A stretch of 14,325 bases of DNA from Desulfobacterales bacterium (GTDB lineage: Bacteria > Desulfobacterota > Desulfobacteria > Desulfobacterales > C00003060). Location: NCBI GenBank assembly GCA_030616425.1, contig JAUWXJ010000037.1, positions 1-14,325 of the forward strand. The letters run 5' to 3'. Of the stretch, positions 1-5,914 are shown in pieces. The position numbers were made by a program, and so were the translations under genes. The notes under the pieces are model-generated. The model searched no databases. It was given only the letters and a program-made list of their open reading frames with translations, and was not told where the DNA came from. Positions within the stretch are counted from its first letter, which is position 1; every line of letters begins with the position of its first letter.

Positions 1-2
1 AA

Positions 3-140
3 CTGGGTCAGGACGGTTTGCCGAATATGGTGCCGTTGTGGGAGCTATCAGGCAATATCAGTGACCCGAACTCAAAAAAGATACCCCTTTGGCGGCTCTT
101 CTATAGCAATAGTGTAGGAAATTATGATACGAGACACTAG
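3..140 (+). CDS. Possible 3' end of an unrecognised plus-strand gene (partial at left edge)
   Basis: This frame is open from the left edge to a TAG at 138-140, giving 45 residues that end in the segment IPLWRLFYSNSVGNYDTRH. The composition looks protein-like, with several Trp, Tyr and Pro residues and no low-complexity bias. The P-L-x-R-L-F/Y pattern faintly recalls the short repeats of DUF5648-type surface proteins, but this is only a resemblance and no function is assigned. An open run of this length has roughly a one in ten chance of arising at random. A second plus frame that ends at 64 is also open from the edge, so the choice of frame is uncertain. The gene, if real, would converge on the minus-strand DUF4384 gene. 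Confidence 0.3.
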   Translation: MGQDGLPNMVPLWELSGNISDPNSKKIPLWRLFYSNSVGNYDTRH

Positions 141-215
141 GGAGAACCTACCGCTCCAAACCAACTCACGACCTGTGTAAAGAAACCGTACAGTCTGTCC
201 TGTGCCGCCGTCCAT

Positions 216-1124
216 TTATTTCCCTGTGCTAAGTGTCCAGGTGGCCTCGTAGAATTCTGCGCCATCACTTGAGCCTGCGCCCGTGCCAACGATCTTGACA
301 CCGCGGCTCGCGCGCGCCAGCCCCTTTTGCAGCCCTCGATATTGCCTCAATCCTTGTCCGATTGATTCCATGGCTACCACGCCAAGAGGCGCCTCGCTCG
401 CATAAACCACAATACGGTCCTCGCCAAACGGTGGCGCTACCTTGAGATCAAAGCTGTCCCCCTTATCAGGGATCCTGTAAACCTTTCCGCCCTTAAAGAA
501 ATTTATGACGCGAAAGTCGTTTGGCAAAAGCTGTATGATCTCGCCCCCTGAGGCAATGTCTACGATCCGGGCATAAAAGTCACGATTCCCCTGAACAAAG
601 ATATTGATATTCTCCCCGGCCTTATAGTGCTTCTTGTCTGTCCACACCTTCACGGTAAGGGGTGCGTCCTTGTCCATGATTGTCACCGCTGTGCCGACCT
701 CCGGCTTCTTGGGCTTCATATCATATACAACCTCTGCCTTGATCCAGACGTGGTAGCGGACATTCTCCTTCACACCATAGTCTTTCTGGTCAAGAATCGT
801 GACAGCCCCTTCTGCACTCGACCATATCAGGTCATACTCTACCTGAAAGTCTTTGACCTTGGTCTTCGACTGGATATAGGTCTTGGCAGCCTCCAAGGCC
901 TGTCTTTTGGCATTGGCAAAGGCTGCTGCCCGGGTCTGGGCAAGCGTCATGTCCTCAGAAAGGTAGGCATAACCATCCATTTCTCGGATAAAGGAGCGTT
1001 TTTCCTCGTCAGGGACCACTTGAACGGCCCTGGGGGCTTGAGGCTGGGCCTTGGCAGGAAATATCAGCAAGAAGCAAACAAAGAGAAATGCCGACGTAAG
1101 AGGAAGCGAATATCTTTTTTTCAT
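216..1124 (-). CDS. Secreted DUF4384 domain protein
   Basis: This encodes a 302-residue exported protein of unknown role. Residues 1-26 form a clear signal peptide: a KKR n-region, a hydrophobic core, and a likely cleavage after AKA (24-26). Residues about 50-135 form an alpha/beta region with a run of Ala-rich helix, like the N-terminal domains of LPP20/FlgT-like envelope proteins. Residues about 155-248 match DUF4384: a 'YKAGENI' start, a central LLPND motif, then 'GGKVYRIPD' and 'EDRIVVYASEAPLG'. DUF4384 is found in periplasmic or surface proteins, often beside caspase-like or kinase domains, and its ligand is unknown. The start at 1124 was chosen because GGAGG lies about seven bases upstream and the signal peptide begins there. 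The frame stays open to a TTG at 1166, but that extension is translated heptamer repeat and is rejected. The gene lies 139 bp downstream of rtcA on the same strand, a gap filled mostly by the repeat array. Confidence 0.85.
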   Translation of the reverse strand: MKKRYSLPLTSAFLFVCFLLIFPAKAQPQAPRAVQVVPDEEKRSFIREMDGYAYLSEDMTLAQTRAAAFANAKRQALEAAKTYIQSKTKVKDFQVEYDLIWSSAEGAVTILDQKDYGVKENVRYHVWIKAEVVYDMKPKKPEVGTAVTIMDKDAPLTVKVWTDKKHYKAGENINIFVQGNRDFYARIVDIASGGEIIQLLPNDFRVINFFKGGKVYRIPDKGDSFDLKVAPPFGEDRIVVYASEAPLGVVAMESIGQGLRQYRGLQKGLARASRGVKIVGTGAGSSDGAEFYEATWTLSTGK

Positions 1125-1135
1125 GGAGACCTCCG

Positions 1136-1177
1136 AGTAGTCCGTAGTTCGTAGTTCGTAGTTCAAAGTTCGTAGTT
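1136..1177 (-). repeat. Six-copy 7-bp tandem repeat (AACTACG) in the DUF4384 gene leader
   Basis: Read on the minus strand the units are AACTACG, AACTTTG, AACTACG, AACTACG, AACTACG and GACTACT, with no spacers. The array ends immediately upstream of the GGAGG ribosome binding site of the DUF4384 gene. Seven is not a multiple of three, so a change in copy number would shift any reading through it, which supports a non-coding role. Such arrays are prone to slippage. No protein or RNA function can be read from it. Confidence 0.85.
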
Positions 1178-1263
1178 TGTACTCTACAGTACTATGTAGT
1201 TGCCACTTTTACAAAGATTTTCTCAATCCGGTTATCATCCTCGATATTTCTGCACAATCCTCT

Positions 1264-2307
1264 TCACCCCGAAAAACCGACCCCTTCAACGCTTACCCCC
1301 CCGGCCTCCTCATCCACTTGAAACCTCACAGGCAGAAACTGTTCGATCACCCACATGTTGGTCGCTAAATGCCTTGTTATCCTGCCTGCAATCAGAGAGG
1401 ATCGCCCCTTTGCCAATGCCATGTAAAGGACTATCTGGTCAGCCATGTGGCCGTCAACAGCCGATATAGAGGCCACGAATTCAAAAAAATCTGAGCAGGC
1501 ATTGTCGGCAACCTTTTCAGCAGGCTTCCCTCTCTTGCCCAGAGAGGTAAACCCGGCTGCCACGTTTTCAAAACTCGCTCTAATAAAGACCACAGTGCCG
1601 GTACCTAGTGAAGGGCCGTTCAAGAGTTCAATTTGTGGCATCTCATCGCCATGATCACTGAAGCGCTTCAGGGCCTGATCCCCCTGCCTCTCAGCAATAC
1701 TCATGGGAAGATTTGACACAGCCGAAAGCACGCAAGTGTCCTGAAGCTTACCACGCCGGGTAAGGTCAATCCCTTTCAGTTCTGCGGACGGTGATATTGA
1801 TGCAATGACCTCCCCACCCCCCTTTGGATACCAGCCCCAACGCTTTATCTCGAGCTGTAGTACTCCGCCCAATCGCTTGAGCGCGGGCAGAAATACTTCC
1901 ACCATGTAGTGAAAACAGGGGCTCCAGGGGACGTGGGTGCCTCCTGTGATGACAACCCTGGATTCCTCTTTGGCAAACAGCAGGGCAGGAATCATGCCCT
2001 GGAGCACCAGGCTCGTGGAACCTGCTGTCCCTACATCAAGGGAATACGACCCAGGCACGATCCGCTGAGGCTCAAAGGAGAGGCTTGTGGAGCCGAGTTC
2101 TGCACCAACGACCTTACCAGCAGTTATTGAGGCCATCGCCTTTACTGCCGTAAGGTGTTGTGGCCGCAACCCCGGCTTTTTGCGGCCAGCGCGGATATTC
2201 CCGATTTCTACAGGCTGCTGGAGAATAGCTGCCAGGGCCAGGGCGGTCCTCAATATCTGCCCGCCCCCCTCGCCGTGGCTGCCGTCTATCTTAAGCGCCA
2301 CGCTCAC
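1264..2307 (-). CDS. rtcA: RNA 3'-terminal phosphate cyclase RtcA
   Basis: RtcA converts RNA 3'-phosphate to a 2',3'-cyclic phosphate using ATP, through a covalent RtcA-AMP intermediate; it can also adenylate DNA 5' ends. The 347-residue protein has the usual family length. Seen in order are the N-terminal DGSHGEGGGQ signature (8-17), a central ITGGTHVPWSP segment, the WYPKGGGEV motif, and near the C-terminus the RxTxHxxTN motif. The His of that motif (H313) corresponds to the nucleotidylated His309 of E. coli RtcA. The start is a GTG whose GTGA overlaps the TGA of ysxC, a classic translational-coupling arrangement; a second GTG two codons downstream is also possible. In E. coli rtcA sits with rtcB under RtcR control, but here neither neighbour is present and the partner is a ribosome-assembly GTPase. 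Identity is secure; the physiological RNA target is unknown. Confidence 0.96.
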   Translation of the reverse strand: MSVALKIDGSHGEGGGQILRTALALAAILQQPVEIGNIRAGRKKPGLRPQHLTAVKAMASITAGKVVGAELGSTSLSFEPQRIVPGSYSLDVGTAGSTSLVLQGMIPALLFAKEESRVVITGGTHVPWSPCFHYMVEVFLPALKRLGGVLQLEIKRWGWYPKGGGEVIASISPSAELKGIDLTRRGKLQDTCVLSAVSNLPMSIAERQGDQALKRFSDHGDEMPQIELLNGPSLGTGTVVFIRASFENVAAGFTSLGKRGKPAEKVADNACSDFFEFVASISAVDGHMADQIVLYMALAKGRSSLIAGRITRHLATNMWVIEQFLPVRFQVDEEAGGVSVEGVGFSG

Positions 2308-2882
2308 AAAAGAGCCTCAATAGCAGCCCACAGCTCGCGTTTACCCAGACCCGTAGTAGCAGAGAAGAGGGTAAGCAAGGAGGGATCTGTGGAGAGTTCC
2401 CGGGCAATAGCACTTCGCTGTTTCTCCTGCTTGTTCTTTTTCAGCTTGTCTGCTTTTGTGAGTGCAACAATTGCCGGGATCTTGTAATGCCCCAGCCAGG
2501 CAAGCAAGTCGTGATCTCCCTGGTTTGGCAGCCTACGAACATCCAGGATCACCACGACTGCGGAAAGCCCCTCGCGGGTCTTCAAGTATCTTTCCACCAT
2601 TGGCCCCCAGCTCTTGCGCACTGCTTTGGGAACCTTGGCATAGCCATACCCGGGCAAATCCACAAAAGAGAACTGATCATTGATGAGAAAAAAATTGATG
2701 GTCTGGGTGCGCCCTGGGGTGGAACTCGTTTTCACCAGGTTTTTTCGGCCCAGCAACATATTCATCAGGGAGGATTTGCCTACATTGGAGCGTCCTGCAA
2801 ACGCAATTTCAGGCCTGCCAGGTGGGGGATACTGGGAAGGCCTTACAGCGCTGGTCGCAAATTCAGCGGATCGGACAATCAT
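2304..2882 (-). CDS. ysxC: Ribosome-assembly GTPase YsxC/EngB
   Basis: This is a 192-residue TRAFAC GTPase of the EngB/YsxC family, which acts late in 50S subunit assembly. All five G motifs are visible: G1 GRSNVGKSS at 30-38, the G2 threonine in TPGRTQ (55-60), G3 DLPG at 75-78, G4 TKAD at 142-145 and G5 SATTG at 174-178. Length and the short N-terminal leader before G1 are typical of the family. The start is an ATG with only a weak purine-rich upstream stretch (AAGAG). The stop overlaps the GTG of rtcA by four bases, so the two are almost certainly co-transcribed and co-translated. Upstream, the gap to the aminotransferase gene is interrupted by a palindromic mobile element, so ysxC may need a promoter inside or beside that element. 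No sign of decay. Confidence 0.97.
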   Translation of the reverse strand: MIVRSAEFATSAVRPSQYPPPGRPEIAFAGRSNVGKSSLMNMLLGRKNLVKTSSTPGRTQTINFFLINDQFSFVDLPGYGYAKVPKAVRKSWGPMVERYLKTREGLSAVVVILDVRRLPNQGDHDLLAWLGHYKIPAIVALTKADKLKKNKQEKQRSAIARELSTDPSLLTLFSATTGLGKRELWAAIEALL

Positions 2883-2905
2883 GGACTCTTATGAACCCAA
2901 ACAAG

Positions 2906-3091
2906 ACGAACTCGTAAAAAGTCTTTTGTGAACGATATTGAGCATTTTGGGGAAAAAGCACTTGAGATGTTCAGCGTCAAGAAATTCTAACTGTTTGAGG
3001 GCGTAAGCCCGAGTTTTAGAATTTTAGCTGAACGTCTCAAGTACGCCCAAAATGCTCACGGAGTGAACAAAATGAACTTTTTACGAAACCG
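2906..3091. mobile_element. Nested-palindrome MITE-like element with 9-bp target duplication
   Basis: The 186-bp element has terminal inverted repeats built on CGTAAAAAGT (left 2913-2922; right as complement at 3077-3086). Internal arms also pair: TGAGCATTTTGGG (2939-2951) with its complement near 3046-3058, ACTTGAGATGTTCAGC (2960-2975) with GCTGAACGTCTCAAGT (3027-3042), and AAATTCTAA with TTAGAATTT. At the centre is a GGGC-GTAA-GCCC hairpin flanked by CTGTTTGAG on the left. The identical 9-mer CCAAACAAG lies directly outside both ends (2897-2905 and 3092-3100), as expected for a duplicated insertion target. No open reading frame is present, so any transposase must act in trans. The family is not one I can name. 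It sits between the aminotransferase and ysxC genes, both on the minus strand. Confidence 0.8.
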
Positions 3092-3156
3092 CCAAACAAG
3101 GTGTTAACAGCTAGCAAACGCATTATTTTGGCTAAACCGGCAGGAACGACTAAGTG

Positions 3157-4299
3157 TCAATACTTTCCTTTAATATATCGCTCCAGGCGATTCAATCCCT
3201 CTTCAATCTTTTCCAGGGTGTTTGCATAGGAAAACCGCAGATACCCTTCAGCATTGGCCCCAAAATCGATTCCAGGGGTTACCCCCACATGGGCATTCTC
3301 AAGGATATCAAAGGCTAGTTTATAGGAATCTTCTGAAAACTTCTTGGCATTGGCCAGCACATAAAAGGCACCCGTAGGCTCCACGGTGATCCCAAAGCCT
3401 ATATCCTTGAGGCGCTTGATCATAAACCTGCGGCGCTCATCATAAATGGCTCTCATCCTTGCCACATCTTCGGCAGCCTCTTCAAGGGCCGCGATGCCGG
3501 CCCATTGCACCATAGCATTGGCTGAAATGAAGAAATTCTGATGAACCTTCTGGATAGCCCGGATAAAAGGCTTTGGAGCTATCAGATAACCCAACCGCCA
3601 CCCGGTCATGGCATAGACCTTGGAAAACCCGTTCAGAACGAAGGCCCTGTCAGTAAATTCCAGGATGGTATGTTCCTCGCCCTCATACACCAGGCCATGG
3701 TATATTTCATCGGAAATAACATACGGGGATAACCCAGCAATCGCCTGCATACGTTCATGACCGAGCAGGTTCCCTGTGGGATTCGACGGGGAGTTAATAA
3801 AAACTGCCTTGGTCCTGTCATCGATCTTTTCTTGGATGACCTCAGGCCGGTACTGGAATCCGTCACTCTCGTAAACGGGAATTGTGACCGGCTCGCCGCC
3901 TACAAACCGAATAACGTTAGGATAACATGGATAATGGGGGTCTGGAATGATCACCTTGTCACCTGAATCGAGGAGTGCTGAAAAGAGCATAAACATGGCG
4001 GGCGAGGTGCCTGATGTCACAACCACCTGGTCTGGTTTAATCTCCACGCCATAGCGTTCGTGATAGTGCCGGCAGATCGCCTCACGAAGCTCGACCAGCC
4101 CAAGGCTGTGCGTATAGTGGGTGTGTCCGGCGGACAGGGCACGAATAGCAGCATCCTTGATGCAGTCAGGTGTATCAAAGTCAGGCTCTCCTATCTCCAA
4201 ATGGGTAATATCGATGCCTGCCCGCTCCATGGTGTGGGCCTTTTCCAAGACGTCCATTACGATGAAGGACTTGATCTCTTGCGTGCGCTTCGAAATCAC
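3157..4299 (-). CDS. Class I PLP-dependent aminotransferase, aspartate aminotransferase-like
   Basis: This encodes a fold-type I aminotransferase of about 380 residues that swaps amino groups between an amino acid and a 2-oxo acid through pyridoxal phosphate. Visible marks include EIGEPDFDTPD near the N-terminus, NSPSNPTGN (the PLP ring Asn region, about 170-177), SDEIYHGL with the pyridine-N Asp (about 197), the Schiff-base Lys in GFSKVYAMTGWR (K227), and the substrate-carboxylate Arg in LRFSYANT (about R355). The pattern is closest to the bacterial subgroup Ib aspartate or broad-specificity enzymes (Thermus AspAT type); the exact substrate cannot be read. Start choice: the frame is open to a TTG at 4326 with no upstream binding site, whereas the GTG at 4299 has AAAGGG nine bases upstream and yields an N-terminus (ISKRTQEIKS) that aligns with the family. 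It lies just downstream of hisG but is not a HisC type. The stretch 3101-3156 before its stop holds nothing recognised. Confidence 0.9.
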   Translation of the reverse strand: MISKRTQEIKSFIVMDVLEKAHTMERAGIDITHLEIGEPDFDTPDCIKDAAIRALSAGHTHYTHSLGLVELREAICRHYHERYGVEIKPDQVVVTSGTSPAMFMLFSALLDSGDKVIIPDPHYPCYPNVIRFVGGEPVTIPVYESDGFQYRPEVIQEKIDDRTKAVFINSPSNPTGNLLGHERMQAIAGLSPYVISDEIYHGLVYEGEEHTILEFTDRAFVLNGFSKVYAMTGWRLGYLIAPKPFIRAIQKVHQNFFISANAMVQWAGIAALEEAAEDVARMRAIYDERRRFMIKRLKDIGFGITVEPTGAFYVLANAKKFSEDSYKLAFDILENAHVGVTPGIDFGANAEGYLRFSYANTLEKIEEGLNRLERYIKGKY

Positions 4300-4300
4300 A

Positions 4301-4336
4301 GAAAAGTTCCCTTTACCTTTGGCCAATGGCCATAGT
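4301..4336 (-). repeat. Dispersed ~37-nt repeat carrying the aminotransferase ribosome binding site
   Basis: On the minus strand this reads CTATGGCCATTGGCC followed by AAAGGTAAAGGGAACTTTTC. The plus-strand stretch 8342-8379, downstream of the PBP gene, reads CTATTGGCCATTAGCC then GAAGGTAAAGGGAACCTTTC. The two copies differ at only about five positions over some 37 nt and share 13 identical bases in a row (AGGTAAAGGGAAC). In this copy the AAAGGG is positioned as the ribosome binding site of the GTG at 4299. The remaining gap to hisG (4337-4425) contains an imperfect inverted pair, TTGAGGTGGGAGG near 4361 and CCTCTAACCTCCAA near 4410, and no gene. Confidence 0.65.
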
Positions 4337-4425
4337 TGCTTCGCTTTTGAAGAATTACGTTTGAGGTGGGAGGACCGCTTCGCTTAAGGCAAAATACACG
4401 GATTTCTTGCCTCTAACCTCCAACA

Positions 4426-5301
4426 TCAAATCACTTTGTTCAGCGGGTACTCGATAATCCCCTCAGCCCCCTTCTTGAGCAGCTCAGGGATAATATCGCG
4501 CACTACAGAGGAGGCCACGACTGTTTCAACAGCAAACCAGTCCGACTGATAGAGGGGTGATACCGTGGGTGCATTGAGGCTCGGAAGCATTGACACAATC
4601 TCCTTTAGCTTTGCCTCGGGCACGTTCATCTTGAGTCCAACCATCTTTTCAGACAACAAAGCACCCTTCAAAAGAAGTGCTATCTGCTTTATCTTTTCCC
4701 GCTTTTCCGGGTTGGCCCATGCCTCATGATTGGCAATCAATTGAGTGTTCGTCTCAAGTAGTTCATGGATGATCCTGAGGCCGTGAGCTTTGATGGTACT
4801 GCCAGTCTCAGTAACCTCCACAATAGCGTCGGTCAAGCCAGACACTGCCTTGGCTTCTGTAGCCCCCCATGAGAATTCCACCTCAACATCAATACCGTGT
4901 TCTGTAAAATATTTTTTTGTAAAGTTCACCAATTCGGTTGCGACCTTTTTCCCTGCCAGGTCTTCCAATCCCCCAATCCCGGAATCGTAAGGTACTGCCA
5001 GGACCCAACGGGCCGGCCTCTGGCTAACCTTTGAATAGATCAGGTCTTCCACAACCTGGACATCCGATTCATTCTCATATATCCAGTCTTTGCCTGTGAG
5101 ACCCGCATCCAGGATGCCGCTCTCCACGTAACGTGACATCTCCTGGGCACGACACATGGCGCATTCAATGGTGTCATCGTTGATCTCAGGGAAATAGCTG
5201 CGTCCGTTTATATCAATCTTCCATCCAGAACGCTTGAACAATGCAATTGTTGCGTCCTGAAGGCTTCCTTTGGGAATTCCTAGTTTCAGTCTCTCTTTCA
5301 C
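4426..5301 (-). CDS. hisG: ATP phosphoribosyltransferase HisG, long form
   Basis: HisG condenses ATP with PRPP to give phosphoribosyl-ATP, the committed first step of histidine synthesis in the cytoplasm. The 291-residue length marks the long (HisG-L) form, which is a hexamer and does not need HisZ. Visible are the N-terminal LGIPKGSLQ (7-15), DAGLTGKDW (65-73), the PRPP-binding DAIVEVTETGST (158-169), and a C-terminal ACT-like regulatory domain (about 217-291), which in this family binds histidine for feedback inhibition. The start is a GTG at 5301 that shares one base with the TAG stop of hisI. An exceptionally good AAGGAGGT site precedes it with a nine-base spacer and lies inside the end of hisI, so HisG translation need not depend on coupling alone. 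The pair encodes steps 1 and 3; HisE and the rest are not in this window. Confidence 0.97.
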   Translation of the reverse strand: MKERLKLGIPKGSLQDATIALFKRSGWKIDINGRSYFPEINDDTIECAMCRAQEMSRYVESGILDAGLTGKDWIYENESDVQVVEDLIYSKVSQRPARWVLAVPYDSGIGGLEDLAGKKVATELVNFTKKYFTEHGIDVEVEFSWGATEAKAVSGLTDAIVEVTETGSTIKAHGLRIIHELLETNTQLIANHEAWANPEKREKIKQIALLLKGALLSEKMVGLKMNVPEAKLKEIVSMLPSLNAPTVSPLYQSDWFAVETVVASSVVRDIIPELLKKGAEGIIEYPLNKVI

Positions 5302-5675
5302 TATTTATATACCTCCTTGGGATCAAAGATCTTCTCGCCAACCACCTGAACCGATCCGTCCTCCACCTTCTTGAAAAAACAACTCCGGTACCCCGTATGA
5401 CACGCGGCCCCGCCCACCTGCTCTACCTTTAAGAGGATCGTATCATCATCACAGTCGATGCGAATCTCTTTGATTAACTGGACATTACCGGAGCTCTTAC
5501 CCTTTACCCAGAGTTCCTGACGCGTTCGACTCCAATATGTAGCCCTTCCGGTCTTAAGGGTCTCTTCCCAAGCCGCCTCATTCATAAAAGCGAGCATGAG
5601 GATCTCGCCCGTCCCGAAATCCTGGACGATAGTTGGAATCAAACCGTCACATTTTTCAAAATTCAGCGCAATCAT
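5301..5675 (-). CDS. hisI: Phosphoribosyl-AMP cyclohydrolase HisI, monofunctional
   Basis: HisI opens the adenine ring of phosphoribosyl-AMP, step 3 of histidine synthesis, using Zn and Mg. The 124-residue protein carries the family signature: SRTRQELWVKGKSSGN (49-64), the Mg-binding DCDDD (74-78), and the Zn-binding region with C92, H93 and C99 in ACHTGYRSCF. There is no HisE domain fused, in contrast to the HisIE of enterobacteria. I place the start at the ATG at 5675 because MIALNFEKCDGLIP matches the usual HisI N-terminus. The frame continues to a GTG at 5702, which would add nine residues that the family lacks and would run through a likely promoter. The gene overlaps hisG by one base (TAGTG), forming a two-gene operon. 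Confidence 0.95.
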   Translation of the reverse strand: MIALNFEKCDGLIPTIVQDFGTGEILMLAFMNEAAWEETLKTGRATYWSRTRQELWVKGKSSGNVQLIKEIRIDCDDDTILLKVEQVGGAACHTGYRSCFFKKVEDGSVQVVGEKIFDPKEVYK

Positions 5676-5684
5676 AAGTACAAG

Positions 5685-5715
5685 ATTATTAGTCGGAACC
5701 ACTCAACCATGTCAA
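5685..5715 (-). promoter_or_regulatory. Candidate sigma-70 promoter for hisI-hisG
   Basis: On the minus strand a perfect TTGACA (5715-5710) is followed, 19 bases later, by AATAAT (5690-5685), which matches five of six positions of TATAAT. Transcription would begin about 5677-5680, only a few bases before the hisI ATG at 5675. No Shine-Dalgarno sequence is visible before that ATG, so the transcript may be leaderless or nearly so. The spacer is two bases longer than ideal, which lowers confidence. Confidence 0.45.
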
Positions 5716-5914
5716 GCACATTTCAGATGGCTGATTCGGTAATTTATGAATTTGTCATTGTAACAGGTTAATCCTTCAACCCCTCAATTTTTTTGTTGTT
5801 TTGGATTTGGTATTTTTGTCATTTGTGCTTGTTTCGTACCTCGGATTTCGAATTTCGGGTTTATCTGTTCTAATCGGTCTTGCTTGTTAAACCCTTTTTT
5901 GTTAAATACAAGGC
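5716..5914. other. Divergent intergenic region between hisI and the PBP gene
   Basis: About 200 bp of T-rich sequence between two genes that diverge. It includes GGATTTCGAATTTCGGG (5843-5859), built on the self-complementary core GATTTCGAATTTC, which looks like a dispersed intergenic word. A T-rich run with repeated TTTGT and TTGTTG words lies near 5787-5832. A promoter for the plus-strand PBP gene should be here, but I see only a weak candidate: TTGCTT near 5879 followed by TTAAAT near 5902. No open frame or RNA gene is apparent. Confidence 0.5.

Noticed and set aside
627..1154. Open plus-strand frame of 175 codons opposite the DUF4384 gene
   Set aside because: It is antisense to a gene with a signal peptide and a recognised domain, starts without a binding site, has no family-like motif and runs through the heptamer array.
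1136..1177. CRISPR array
   Set aside because: The units are only 7 bp and directly adjacent, with no spacers.
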